Assembly (NCBI RefSeq): GCF_019024325.1
Contig: NZ_JAFNJS010000008.1
Location: 1-64,000 of the forward strand
DNA from: Falsiroseomonas tokyonensis
GTDB lineage: Bacteria > Pseudomonadota > Alphaproteobacteria > Acetobacterales > Acetobacteraceae
DNA: 64,000 nt
Direction of reading: 5' to 3'
In this document: positions 6,927 to 20,723 of the stretch, in pieces
How positions within the stretch are numbered: the first letter of the stretch is position 1
Layout: every line of letters begins with the position of its first letter
Notes under the pieces: generated by a model
Databases searched by the model: none
Told to the model about the DNA's origin: nothing
The model's input: only the letters and a program-made list of their open reading frames with translations
Made by a program: the position numbers and the translations under genes

Positions 6927-7437
6927 TCCGAAAACCCGCCTCCAGGTAGTTGGGCAGGGCGCGCGGATGGTCGGCGGTGCAGGTATTCACCGTCAGCAGC
7001 CGCGGCCGCTCCGCCCAGGCGGTGTCGATCGCATGTCGCAGCAGGGCGCGGCCGGCGCCGCGGCCGATGGCATGCGGCATCAGCCCGAAATAGGCGAGGT
7101 TCATGCCCTGGTCGGCGCTGCGGCGCTCCAGCTCGTAGAAGCCCGCCGGCTCGCCGCCCTGATACAGCACATGCATGCTGATCTCGGGCCGCGCCAGCAG
7201 CGCCGCGATCTCCGCATCCGGCACGGTGCGGCGCAGCCACCAGACATAGTCGCGGCCGACCGTGTCATAGAGGTAGCGATAGAAGGGCACGGAACAGGCG
7301 GCCAGCCGCGCCACGCCGGCGCCGGGCGGGAAATCCGGTTTCGTGGTGGCGGGCGGCGCATCCATGCGCAGGAAGGTGACATCCACCTCGATCCGCTGCA
7401 CCGGTTCGCGGAGGCCGGTGCGCGCCGCCGTCGCCAT
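6847..7437 (-). CDS. GNAT family N-acetyltransferase
   Basis: A 196-residue cytosolic acyl-CoA-dependent acetyltransferase. The acetyl-CoA loop GRGAGRALL lies at about residues 126-134, preceded by the strand NLAYFGLMP and followed by [23 protein letters not shown], which is the typical GNAT core. The start ATG lies 3 bp after the rpoD stop, so it is the last gene of the dnaG-rpoD run. The acceptor is unknown. Its 3' end overlaps the convergent YeeE/YedE gene by 80 bp. Confidence 0.85.
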   Translation of the reverse strand: MATAARTGLREPVQRIEVDVTFLRMDAPPATTKPDFPPGAGVARLAACSVPFYRYLYDTVGRDYVWWLRRTVPDAEIAALLARPEISMHVLYQGGEPAGFYELERRSADQGMNLAYFGLMPHAIGRGAGRALLRHAIDTAWAERPRLLTVNTCTADHPRALPNYLEAGFRITRVVRELWPVPLRLGLPIPDRLKAG

Positions 7438-7440
7438 GGC

Positions 7441-9363
<1,923 letters not shown>

Positions 9364-9490
9364 GCCTTTTCCCGCTCCGTCAAAGGCGCCCTGGCAGGGT
9401 GGGCTCTTGCCCCCGCCCTGCCCGCGCGAATTCGCCACTTCGGCGCCACCGCGCCATCTCACCGGCCCACCGGGTCATCCGCCCAACCGC

Positions 9491-11326
9491 TCAACCAAGC
9501 GAGCCGGCCGGCAGGGCCGCCTCCTCCGCCTCGCCGCGGCGTTGCGCCGCCAGCGCCTGCTTCAGCCGGATCAGCCGCTGCTGCACCCGGGCCTGCGCCA
9601 CCGGATCGGTCGCCGTCACCCAATCCCGTTGCGCGATGGCCAGATCCTCCAACAGCGCCGCCTCGCCCCGCAGCAGGCCATAGAAGTGCCACCAGCCATC
9701 CAGCACATCCTTCGGCTGAGCCTCCGCACCGGCGGCCTCCGGCAGGCCCGGATCCCGCAGCAGCCCGGTTGCCAGCTCCGCCAAGCCTCTGCCGGCGAGT
9801 TGGTCCATCAGGCGGGTTGAGTCAAGTTCGTGGCCGCCTTCCAGCCAGGCCAGCATCGCCGCGTGGCATTCGGCCAGGCGGGCGTCATCCGGATCGATCG
9901 CGGCGAAGCATTCCTCCACCTCCGCCAGCAGCCAGGGATGGCGGAGCGTGATGGCCAGCAGCGCCGCCGCCTGGGCGCCGCGGGTGCGCGCCGCCGTGAT
10001 GGCGGGGCGGTTGCGCGGCGGCGCCTGCGGCTTGCGGCCGGGCGGCCCGCCGCGCCCGCCGGGGGCGGCGCGGGTGCTGGCAAAGAAGCGGTCCAGCAGG
10101 GCGCGGCGATACTCCGCCGCCAGCGACTTGTCCGGGATGGCATTCGCGGCCTCCGCCAGCCGGTTGCGCAGCCCGGCGCGCTGTTCCGGCGTGGCGGCGG
10201 GGCGGCCTTCGGTCAGCAGCGCATACAGCGCCTCGGACAGTTGCCGGGCGCCGTCCAGCACGGCGGTGAAGCCGGCGGGGCCGCGGCGCGCCACTAGCGT
10301 ATCCGGATCCTCCCCCTGCGGCAGGGTGGCCAGCTTCAGGCTGCGCTCCGTGGTCAGCAGGGGCAGCGCCGCCTCCGCCGCCCGGGCCGCGGCGCGGCCA
10401 CCGGCGGCATCGCCATCGAAGCAGAGCACCGGTTCCGGCGTCAGCCGCCAGAGCTCCTCCATCTGCTCCGGCGTCAGCGCGGTGCCGAGCGGTGCCACGG
10501 CGCCGGCGAAGCCCGCCTGGTGCAGGGCGATGACATCCATGTAGCCTTCCACCACCACCACCGGGGCGCCGCGGAAGGCGCCTTCCCGCGCCAGGTCCAG
10601 GCCATAGAGGTTGCGGCGCTTGGAAAACAGGCTCGTCTCCGGCCCGTTCACGTATTTCGGCTGGCCATCCCCCAGGATCCGCCCGCCGAAGGAGATCACG
10701 CGGCCGCGCCGGTCGCGGATCGGGAAGATCACGCGGTTGAAGTAGAGGTCCGAATACCCCTCGCCATCCTCGCGTTCGCGCATCAGCCCGGCCTCGGCGA
10801 GCTGGGCCGGGGTGATGCCCTCCGCCTTCAGCTCGGCCGCCAGCACGCCGCGGCCGCTGCCGGACCAGCCGAGGCCGAAGGCGGCGATGGTCTCCTCCGT
10901 CAGTCCCCGGCGCTTCAGATAGGCCAGCGCCGCCTCGCCCTCCGGCAGGCGCAGGCGGCGCCGGAAGGCGGCCTCCGCGGCCTCCAGCACGCCATACAGG
11001 TCGCGCGCCCGGCGTTCGCGCGCCGCGGCCTCCGGCGTGGCCTGGGGAATCCGCATCCCGGCCTCGGCGGCCAGGCGCTCCACCGCCTCCGGGAAGCCCT
11101 GCCCCTCCGCCCGCATGACGAAGCTGATGGCATCGCCATGCGCGCCGCAGCCGAAGCAGTGGAAATGGTCGTCATAGACGTAGAAGGAGGGCGTCTTTTC
11201 CCCATGGAAGGGGCAGCACCCCTTCCAGTTCCGGCCGGACTTGGTCAGCCGCGTCTTCCGCTGGATCAGCGGTGCCAGCGGGGTCCTTGCGCGCAGCTCC
11301 TCGAGGAAATTGGGAGGAAGGGCCAT
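9491..11326 (-). CDS. dnaG: DNA primase DnaG
   Basis: A 611-residue replicative primase that makes RNA primers at the fork. The CHC2 zinc finger lies at about residues 37-61 (CCPFHGEKTPSF, then HCFGCG). The catalytic core has FGGRILGDGQPKYVNGPET, and the Toprim domain has VVVVEGYMDVIAL and CFDGDAAG (about 256-316) with the metal-binding acidic residues. The C-terminal region beyond 440 is the variable helicase-binding domain. The start follows AGGAGCG. It is upstream of rpoD on the same strand. Confidence 0.96.
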   Translation of the reverse strand: MALPPNFLEELRARTPLAPLIQRKTRLTKSGRNWKGCCPFHGEKTPSFYVYDDHFHCFGCGAHGDAISFVMRAEGQGFPEAVERLAAEAGMRIPQATPEAAARERRARDLYGVLEAAEAAFRRRLRLPEGEAALAYLKRRGLTEETIAAFGLGWSGSGRGVLAAELKAEGITPAQLAEAGLMREREDGEGYSDLYFNRVIFPIRDRRGRVISFGGRILGDGQPKYVNGPETSLFSKRRNLYGLDLAREGAFRGAPVVVVEGYMDVIALHQAGFAGAVAPLGTALTPEQMEELWRLTPEPVLCFDGDAAGGRAAARAAEAALPLLTTERSLKLATLPQGEDPDTLVARRGPAGFTAVLDGARQLSEALYALLTEGRPAATPEQRAGLRNRLAEAANAIPDKSLAAEYRRALLDRFFASTRAAPGGRGGPPGRKPQAPPRNRPAITAARTRGAQAAALLAITLRHPWLLAEVEECFAAIDPDDARLAECHAAMLAWLEGGHELDSTRLMDQLAGRGLAELATGLLRDPGLPEAAGAEAQPKDVLDGWWHFYGLLRGEAALLEDLAIAQRDWVTATDPVAQARVQQRLIRLKQALAAQRRGEAEEAALPAGSLG

Positions 11327-11406
11327 TGAGCGCGCTCCTTAGCATCCCGGGCAGGGGTCAGGGGAACAGGCTGGCGTAGCGAAATCTTCAGGCTTTGCCG
11401 CCCAGC

Positions 11407-12819
11407 ATGGGGGCGGTGACGCGTTCCCCCAATCCTTCCCTGGCCGCCCGCCGCCCCGACAGCCAAGGGACGAGCTGGCGCGATGCCCTGGCCATCGACT
11501 ACAAGCCGATGCCCGCGGCCGAGCTGGCGGAGATGCTGGCGGCGCACCAGCTCCACCTGAAGGGCGCCAAGGATGGGCGCCGCGCCTCCTTCAAGTTCAC
11601 CGACCTCGGCCATGCCAGCCTGCGCGGCGCGCAGCTGGCCGGCGCGGACCTGACGGGCGCGCGGCTGGAAGGCGCCGACCTGGCGGAGGCCGATCTGCGC
11701 GATGCCTGCCTCTTCGGCGCCAATCTCCGCCGCGCCGATCTGAGCCGGGCGCAGCTGCAGCAGGTGGATCTGCGCGGCGCATCCCTGCGCGGCGCGTCGA
11801 TGATTCGCGCCAACCTGACCGGCGCCGACCTGCGCGACGGCCACCTGGTCCGCGCCAGGAACGGGGAGCTGGTGCCGGCCGGGACGACGGAGGGCCATGG
11901 CGACCTGGCCGAGGCCAGCGCCGCGAACGCCAACCTGACCCGCGCGAAACTCTCCAACGCCTTCATCGTGCAGACCGACCTGCGCGATTCCAACCTGCGC
12001 GAGGCGGTCTTCATCCGCGCCGACCTCAGCTGCACCGATCTCAGCGGCTGCAACCTGGAAGGTGCCGACCTGTCCGAGGCGAACCTGACCGGCGCGGTGC
12101 TGGAAGGCGCGATCCTGACCCGCGCGGTGCTGCGCGCCACCAATCTCAGCGGCGCCAATCTGCTGGGCGCGCTGCTGGACGAGGTGGACCTCAGCAGCGC
12201 GAAGCTGGAGGGCGCGGAGATGACGCGCAAGCTGGAGAACCTGGACGGCGCGGTGGGCGCCGCGCTGCGCCTTCACCAGGACTGGATCCGCAGCAATGGG
12301 CGGGAGGGGGAGCGCGCGGACCTCTCGGCCTGCGACCTTTCCGGCCTGAACCTGGCCGGCGTGAACCTGGCGGCGGCGGTGCTGAAGCATGCGGTGATGC
12401 GCGGCTGCGACCTGACCGGCACGGTGCTGGCCATGGCGGATCTTTTCATGGCGGATCTGCGCGGCGCCAAGCTTTCGGGCGCCGTGCTGCGCGGCGCCAG
12501 CCTGGTGCGGGCCTCGCTGAACGAGGCCGATTGCAGCCGGGTGGAGGCCGGGCCGATGCTGCTGAAAAGCGGCCAGAGCTGGCCGACCAATTTCAGCAAT
12601 GCGCGGATGGTGCGGGCGAAGCTGGTCGGCGCCAATCTCTCCGCAGCCCGCATGGCGGATGCCGACCTGACCCAGGCCGATCTGCGGGAGGCCGGGCTGG
12701 TCCAGGCCGATCTGACGGATGCGACCATGACCATGGCCGATCTGCGCCAGGCCGATCTGCGCGGCGCCCGGCTGGTGGGGGCGGAGGGGCTGATCCTGCC
12801 GGGGCGGGACGAGGTCTAG
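11407..12819 (+). CDS. Pentapeptide-repeat protein
   Basis: About 470 residues, nearly all of it tandem A(D/N)Lxx pentapeptides such as ADLTGARLEGADLAEADLRD. Such repeats fold into a right-handed quadrilateral beta helix; some relatives mimic DNA and shield gyrase, but most have no known role. Repeats run from about residue 60 to 450 with two breaks, one near 145-165 and one near 275-300. ATG 11407 is used; an in-frame TTG at 11395 is possible. No signal peptide or membrane segment is seen. It stands alone between dnaG and a CDF-like gene, divergent from dnaG. Confidence 0.88.
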   Translation: MGAVTRSPNPSLAARRPDSQGTSWRDALAIDYKPMPAAELAEMLAAHQLHLKGAKDGRRASFKFTDLGHASLRGAQLAGADLTGARLEGADLAEADLRDACLFGANLRRADLSRAQLQQVDLRGASLRGASMIRANLTGADLRDGHLVRARNGELVPAGTTEGHGDLAEASAANANLTRAKLSNAFIVQTDLRDSNLREAVFIRADLSCTDLSGCNLEGADLSEANLTGAVLEGAILTRAVLRATNLSGANLLGALLDEVDLSSAKLEGAEMTRKLENLDGAVGAALRLHQDWIRSNGREGERADLSACDLSGLNLAGVNLAAAVLKHAVMRGCDLTGTVLAMADLFMADLRGAKLSGAVLRGASLVRASLNEADCSRVEAGPMLLKSGQSWPTNFSNARMVRAKLVGANLSAARMADADLTQADLREAGLVQADLTDATMTMADLRQADLRGARLVGAEGLILPGRDEV

Positions 12820-12941
12820 GCGCCGATCCGCCCGAGGCGTCGGGCTATGGTGGCTGCGGCCTGGAATGAGCTGTTGCCTTGCGGCCGGCGATCCGCGATC
12901 CTCAGCCTGTGATTGAATATTGCATATAATCAGAAGATGAA

Positions 12942-13838
12942 ATGATCAGCGCGGACTCGCGCCGGCGCGAATGGTCGCTCGGACTGAGCCTGGCGGCCGA
13001 TACGGTCATGCTGCTCGCCTATTCCGTGGCGTCCCTTGGCGCCGCCTCCCTTCCGATGCTGGCCGAGACGCTGCGCGCCAGCATCCAGCTCACCCTCGGC
13101 TGGGGGATCCTGGCGATGATGCGCCGGGTGCATCGCGGGCATCTGCAAGCCTATGACTATGGCAGCGGCAAGCTGGAGCGCTTCGCCAACCTCCTGATGG
13201 GCCTGCTGATGCTGCTGGGCGCGGCCTGGGTGGTGACGCGCACCCTGGGCGCCTACCTGACCGGACCCTCGCCCGCCGCCAGCGGGCCCTGGCTGCTGGC
13301 GGCAACCGTGCTAACGGCGCTGAACGTGGTGGTGAACGGCCTTGCCTTGCTCGGCCTGTGGCGCGCGGCGCGGGACGGCACCTCGCTGCTGATGACCGGC
13401 CAGGTGCAGGCGCGGCTGGGCAAGCTCGCCATCTCCGCGCTGGTGCTGGCGGCGGTCGCGGTCGGCGCGGCCTGGCCGGGTACGCGGGCGGCCTGGATTG
13501 CCAATCTCGCCGGCGGGCTGACGGTGGTGGCGGTGATGGCCCTCATCGGCGCCGCCATGCTGCGCCAGGCGCTGCCGGACCTGCTGGACCGCGCGCTGGA
13601 GGAACGGCTGCAGCAGGCGATCAACCGCAGCCTCGGCAGCCACTTCCACCGCTATGAGACGCTGGAGCGGGTGCGGTCCCGGCAATCCGGCGGCCGCGCC
13701 CATATCGAGATCGCGCTCGGCTTCGCCCCCGGGCGCCCCTTCGGCGAGGTGGCGGCGGTGGCACAGGAAATGGCGCGGGAGCTGGAGGCGCTGATCCCGG
13801 GTGCGGAGGTGGTGGTGGTGCCGGTCGCCGCGCCCTGA
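12942..13838 (+). CDS. Cation-diffusion-facilitator-like membrane protein lacking metal ligands
   Basis: A 298-residue protein with the CDF layout: about six hydrophobic segments, the loop YDYGSGKLERFANLLMG that matches the CDF 'GxGKxE' motif, and a C-terminal domain with the ferredoxin-like pattern HIEIALGF...EVAAVAQEMARELEALIPG. The transport site seems lost: where CDF helix 2 has two aspartates four residues apart there is MLAETLRAS, and the helix 5 His/Asp pair is replaced in LLMTGQVQARLG. It is therefore either a non-zinc transporter or an inactive relative. A 120-bp spacer with an AT-rich run precedes the ATG. Confidence 0.7.
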   Translation: MISADSRRREWSLGLSLAADTVMLLAYSVASLGAASLPMLAETLRASIQLTLGWGILAMMRRVHRGHLQAYDYGSGKLERFANLLMGLLMLLGAAWVVTRTLGAYLTGPSPAASGPWLLAATVLTALNVVVNGLALLGLWRAARDGTSLLMTGQVQARLGKLAISALVLAAVAVGAAWPGTRAAWIANLAGGLTVVAVMALIGAAMLRQALPDLLDRALEERLQQAINRSLGSHFHRYETLERVRSRQSGGRAHIEIALGFAPGRPFGEVAAVAQEMARELEALIPGAEVVVVPVAAP

Positions 13839-13844
13839 GCCGGC

Positions 13845-14309
13845 CTAACCGCCGAGGGCCGCCTTCACCAGCGGGCCGGCCTTGGCCATGTCGAGGCTGG
13901 CGGCGTGCTTCGCGCGCAGCGCGGCCATTACCTTGCCCATGTCCTTGACGTTCTGCGCGCCTGTCTCGGCCACCGCATCGCGCACCGCCTGCTGCATCGC
14001 GGCCTCATCCATCTGCTGCGGCAGGAAGCTCTCGATGATGGCGATCTCCGCCTCCTCCTTCTCCGCCAGCTCCGGGCGGTTGCCCTGGCGGTAGAGCGCG
14101 GCGGCCTCGGCGCGGGATTTTGCCATGCCGCGCAGCATGGCGATGATCTGGTCGTCCGGGATCTTGTCCACGCCGGAGGGGCGGGCGGCGATATCGGCGT
14201 CCTTCAGCTTGGCGGTGATCATCCGCAAGCCGGAGGTGCGCGCGGCGTCCTTGGCCAGCATCGCGGTCTTCAGCTCGGCGGTGAAACGGGTGCGCAGGTC
14301 GTCGGCCAT
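13845..14309 (-). CDS. GatB/YqeY domain-containing protein
   Basis: A 154-residue YqeY-type protein starting MADDLRTRFTAELKTAMLAKDAARTSGLRMI, with IIESFLPQQMDEAAM and GKVMAALRAKH in the second half. This helical domain is shared with the tail of GatB, the tRNA amidotransferase subunit that binds tRNA; free-standing YqeY proteins may touch tRNA but no activity is settled. A GGAGAATCC ribosome site supports the start. It is divergent from carA, an arrangement common in alphaproteobacteria, and shares the 108-bp regulatory interval with it. Confidence 0.9.
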   Translation of the reverse strand: MADDLRTRFTAELKTAMLAKDAARTSGLRMITAKLKDADIAARPSGVDKIPDDQIIAMLRGMAKSRAEAAALYRQGNRPELAEKEEAEIAIIESFLPQQMDEAAMQQAVRDAVAETGAQNVKDMGKVMAALRAKHAASLDMAKAGPLVKAALGG

Positions 14310-14351
14310 CGGGATTCTCCTTGTGACCAGGGTGTAGCATGGCGTGGCCCT

Positions 14352-14405
14352 TGGGAAAAATCTTCCCGTGGGACGATCGCCCTTCCCCTGGGAGGAAATT
14401 TCCCA
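14352..14405. promoter_or_regulatory. Array of six GGGAA/TTCCC half-sites before carA
   Basis: Half-sites alternate in orientation: TGGGAA 14352-14357, TTCCC 14363-14367, TGGGA 14369-14373, TTCCC 14383-14387, TGGGA 14389-14393, TTCCCA 14400-14405. The middle four form two near-identical 12-mers, CTTCCCGTGGGA and CTTCCCCTGGGA, exactly 20 bp apart, that is two DNA turns. This is the look of a cooperative operator; the HTH domain fused to CarA is the obvious candidate reader. It lies 13 bp before the first ATG. Confidence 0.6.
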
Positions 14406-14417
14406 CATTATCCGGCC

Positions 14418-15800
14418 ATGCGAACTGTCGAAGAGATCATCGCCCTGATGGGTGGGCCGGAGGCCGCGGCCCAGCGCCTCGGCATCGGCACCGAGGCCGT
14501 GCGGAAGTGGCGCCAGGCGCGCGCCATCCCCACGAAGCACTGGTCCGCCATCCTGGCCGCCACCGGCCTCGCCCTGACTGACCTGCCGCAAGCGGATAGC
14601 ACCCCCCGCCCCGCCCCGCATCCGGAGAACCGCCCCGTGAGCCAGACCGATACCCCTCCTGCCGGCGCGACTGCCGCCCTGGTGCTGGCCGATGGCAGCG
14701 TCTTCTGGGGCCGCGGCTTCGGCGCCCAGGCCACGACGGTGGCGGAGATCTGCTTCAACACCTCCATGACCGGCTACCAGGAGGTGCTGACCGACCCCTC
14801 CTATGCCGGGCAGACCATCTGCTTCACCTTCCCGCATATCGGCAATGTCGGCGCCAACCCCGAGGATATCGAGGCGGTGACGCCGGCCGCGCGGGGCCTG
14901 ATCGTGAAGCAGGACCTGACGGAGCCCGCGAACTACCGCGCCACGCGGCACCTGGATGACTGGCTGAAGTCGCATGGCGTGCCGGGCATCGCCGGCATCG
15001 ATACCCGCGCGCTCACCATCCGCATCCGCGACGGCGGCGCGCCGAATGGTGTGCTGGCCCACCCGGCCGATGGCCGCTTCGACATCCCGGCGCTCGTCGC
15101 CCAGGCCAAGGCCTGGCCGGGGCTGGAGGGGATGGACCTGGCCAAGGAGGTCTCGACCCGCCAGTCCTATAGCTGGGACGAGACCGAATGGGCCTGGGGC
15201 CAGGGTTTTGGCAGCCAGACGGCGCCGAAGGTGAAAGTCGTGGCCGTGGACTACGGCGCCAAGCGCAATATCCTGCGCTGCCTGGCCGCCGCCGGCTGCG
15301 CCGTGACGGTGGTGCCGGCGACGGCCACCGCCGAGGATATTCTGTCGCACAAGCCGGACGGCGTTTTTCTCTCCAATGGTCCGGGCGACCCCGCGGCGAC
15401 GGGCGCCTACGCCGTGCCGGCAATCCGCGGCGTGCTGGAGACCGGCCTGCCCGTCTTCGGCATCTGCCTCGGCCACCAGTTGCTGGCGCTGGCCCTTGGC
15501 GCAAAAACCTACAAGCTGGATCGGGGCCATCGCGGCGCGAACCAGCCGGTCAAGGAACTCGCCACGGGCAAGGTGGAGATCACCTCGCAGAACCACGGTT
15601 TTGCGGTGGACGATGCCAGCCTGCCCGAGGGCGTGACGGTGACGCATCGCAGCCTGTTCGACGGATCGAACGAGGGCATCGCCAGCAGCACGAAGCCGGC
15701 CTTCTCGGTGCAATACCATCCGGAGGCGAGCCCGGGCCCGACCGACAGCCACCACCTGTTCAAGCGCTTTGTCGGCATGATCGAGACGGCGAAGGGCTGA
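14418..15800 (+). CDS. carA: Carbamoyl-phosphate synthase small subunit with N-terminal HTH extension
   Basis: The frame encodes 460 residues from ATG 14418. Residues 1-60 form a Cro-like helix-turn-helix (VEEIIALMGGPEAAAQRLGI, then AVRKWRQARAIPTKHW), and residues 75-460 are a complete CarA. The glutaminase triad is visible: the cysteine in GICLGHQLLALA and the histidine and glutamate in QYHPEASPGP. CarA supplies ammonia from glutamine to CarB for carbamoyl phosphate used in arginine and pyrimidine synthesis. An in-frame GTG at 14637 with a GGAG site gives a normal 387-residue CarA, so both a fused and a short form could be made. No stop separates the parts. Confidence 0.9.
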   Translation: MRTVEEIIALMGGPEAAAQRLGIGTEAVRKWRQARAIPTKHWSAILAATGLALTDLPQADSTPRPAPHPENRPVSQTDTPPAGATAALVLADGSVFWGRGFGAQATTVAEICFNTSMTGYQEVLTDPSYAGQTICFTFPHIGNVGANPEDIEAVTPAARGLIVKQDLTEPANYRATRHLDDWLKSHGVPGIAGIDTRALTIRIRDGGAPNGVLAHPADGRFDIPALVAQAKAWPGLEGMDLAKEVSTRQSYSWDETEWAWGQGFGSQTAPKVKVVAVDYGAKRNILRCLAAAGCAVTVVPATATAEDILSHKPDGVFLSNGPGDPAATGAYAVPAIRGVLETGLPVFGICLGHQLLALALGAKTYKLDRGHRGANQPVKELATGKVEITSQNHGFAVDDASLPEGVTVTHRSLFDGSNEGIASSTKPAFSVQYHPEASPGPTDSHHLFKRFVGMIETAKG

Positions 15801-15803
15801 GCC

Positions 15804-16433
15804 ATGGTCGCGCCCGCCACCCTGCTGGCCTTCGCGGCAATCGCGCTCGGCATGGTGCTGACGCCGGGCCCGAACATGATCTACCTGATCAGCCGCAGCA
15901 TCCTGCAGGGCCGCGTGGCGGGCTTCGTCTCGCTGGCCGGGGTGGCGCTGGGCTTCGTCTTCTATCTGCTCTGCGCGGCGCTCGGCATCACCGCCATCGT
16001 GATGGCGGTGCCCTTTGCCTATGACGCGCTGCGGCTGGGGGGCGCGGCCTATCTGCTGTTCCTCGCCTGGCAGGCGGTGCGCGCGCCGGGCACGCCCTTC
16101 GCGCCGCAGGCCCTGGCGCCGGACAGCCCGGCGCGGCTGTTCGCCATGGGCTTCCTGACCAATCTGTTGAATCCGAAGATCGCGGTGCTCTACCTGTCGC
16201 TGCTGCCGCAATTCATCGACCCTGCTGCGGGGCATGTCTTCGCGCAATCCGTGCTGCTGGGCGCCACGCAGATCGCGGTCAGCATCAGCGTGAATGCGAT
16301 GATCGTGCTGGCGGCGGGGTCCGTCGCGGCCTTTCTCGGCACGCGGCCGGTCTGGCAGCGGGTGCAGCGCTGGCTGATGGCGACGGTCCTCGCCGGGCTG
16401 GCGCTGCGGCTGGCCCTCGACGGGCGGCGCTGA
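15804..16433 (+). CDS. LysE family amino-acid exporter (first copy)
   Basis: A 209-residue inner-membrane protein with about six hydrophobic segments and the LysE/RhtB signature MVLTPGPNMIYLISRSILQG near residues 13-32, followed by GGAAYLLFLAWQAVR and the GFLTNLLNPKIAVLYLSLLPQF segment. The family exports amino acids such as lysine, arginine, threonine or homoserine. It starts 3 bp after the carA stop, and the next LysE gene starts 1 bp after its stop, so it is inside the car operon. Export of arginine-pathway amino acids would fit the context, but the substrate is inferred. Confidence 0.88.
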   Translation: MVAPATLLAFAAIALGMVLTPGPNMIYLISRSILQGRVAGFVSLAGVALGFVFYLLCAALGITAIVMAVPFAYDALRLGGAAYLLFLAWQAVRAPGTPFAPQALAPDSPARLFAMGFLTNLLNPKIAVLYLSLLPQFIDPAAGHVFAQSVLLGATQIAVSISVNAMIVLAAGSVAAFLGTRPVWQRVQRWLMATVLAGLALRLALDGRR

Positions 16434-16434
16434 C

Positions 16435-17070
16435 ATGCCTTCCCTCGACACGCTGCTGATCTTCGCGGCCCTCTCGCTTGGCCTTGCGGTCACGCCCGGG
16501 CCGAACATGCTGTACCTGATCTCGCGTTCGCTCGCGCAGGGCACAGGCGCGGGCATGGTCTCGCTGGTCGGCTGCCAGTTCGGCTCCTTCACCATCATGG
16601 TCTGCGCCGCAGCCGGCATCACCGCCGCGCTGCTCGCTATTCCCTATGCCTGGGACATTCTGCGAATCGGTGGTGCCATCTACCTGCTCTACCTCGCCTG
16701 GCAGAGCGTGCGACCCGGTGGGCAGCCGATCTTCGCGGCGCGGCCGATGCCGCGGGAGCCGCGGGCGCGGCTGTTCTGGGTGGGGTTTGCCACCGCCGCG
16801 CTGAACCCGAAGGTGGCGCTGTTCTACATGGCGGTGCTGCCGCCCTTCCTGGATCCAGCTCGGGGAAATCTGTTTGCCCAGGCCGCCATCCTCGGCTTCG
16901 TGCAGATCGCCATCTGCACCGCCTGGGATGCGGTGCTGGTCTGGGGCGCGGCCGGCGCCGCGCGTTTCCTGGGCGCGAATCCCACCTGGATGGCGGTGCA
17001 GCGCTGGGTGCTGGGCGGTGCGCTGGCGCTGCTGGCGGTGAAGCTGGCGACGGAAAGCCGCGCCGCATGA
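16435..17070 (+). CDS. LysE family amino-acid exporter (second copy)
   Basis: A 211-residue paralogue of the gene before it, with the same layout: [19 protein letters not shown] at about 19-37, [15 protein letters not shown], and [22 protein letters not shown]. About six membrane segments are predicted. The pair may be a recent tandem duplication or may work together in the membrane. The stop overlaps the following small gene by 4 bp. Like its neighbour, it sits between carA and carB on the same strand. Confidence 0.88.
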   Translation: MPSLDTLLIFAALSLGLAVTPGPNMLYLISRSLAQGTGAGMVSLVGCQFGSFTIMVCAAAGITAALLAIPYAWDILRIGGAIYLLYLAWQSVRPGGQPIFAARPMPREPRARLFWVGFATAALNPKVALFYMAVLPPFLDPARGNLFAQAAILGFVQIAICTAWDAVLVWGAAGAARFLGANPTWMAVQRWVLGGALALLAVKLATESRAA

Positions 17071-17333
17071 TCCCCTTCGCCGTCGCGCTGTTTGCGCTGG
17101 CCTATTCGGGCCTGGTGCTCTTCACCGTCGCCTCCTCGCTGCGCCGGCTGATGTCGCCGATGCGCGCGGCGGTCGCGGCCTTCCTGCTTTCCGTCCTCGT
17201 GCATGGCGCGACGACGCTGATGTTGGCGGAGGAAGCGCCCACCGCCCTGTATTTCTGGGGCATCCCCCATCTGCTGATCCTGCCGCTGCTGCTGCTGAGC
17301 GCGCGGAAGCAAACCCCTTCGACCGGAGCCTGA
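17067..17333 (+). CDS. Small membrane protein of unknown function in the car operon
   Basis: An 88-residue protein with three hydrophobic stretches (about 4-25, 33-52 and 60-79) and a short polar tail. I do not recognise a family. The ATG overlaps the second LysE stop by 4 bp and the stop lies 2 bp before carB, so translation is coupled within the carA-carB operon. It might assist the two exporters, but that is inferred from position only. Confidence 0.7.
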   Translation: MIPFAVALFALAYSGLVLFTVASSLRRLMSPMRAAVAAFLLSVLVHGATTLMLAEEAPTALYFWGIPHLLILPLLLLSARKQTPSTGA

Positions 17334-17335
17334 CC

Positions 17336-20581
<3,246 letters not shown>

Positions 20582-20584
20582 GCG

Positions 20585-20615
20585 GGCGGGGAAGGGGCAG
20601 CACCCCTTCCCCGCC
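20585..20615 (+). terminator. Terminator of the car operon
   Basis: A perfect 13-bp stem, GGCGGGGAAGGGG (20585-20597) with CCCCTTCCCCGCC (20603-20615), and a 5-base loop, beginning 4 bp after the carB stop. The T tract that follows is short and interrupted. Confidence 0.65.
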
Positions 20616-20723
20616 TCGCCTGTTTCAGCGCGCCCCGCGATCTGCTTGCATAGGCCCAGCCCCATCCGGGACACTGGGCCAAAGGCAGGGCCGGGCGCGA
20701 AGTGCCCGGAGGAAGGACGCGAC

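Noticed and set aside
14351-14405. Hairpins before carA as a terminator or riboswitch
   Set aside because: The arms are short, alternate regularly at DNA-turn spacing and lack a T tract; an operator array fits better.
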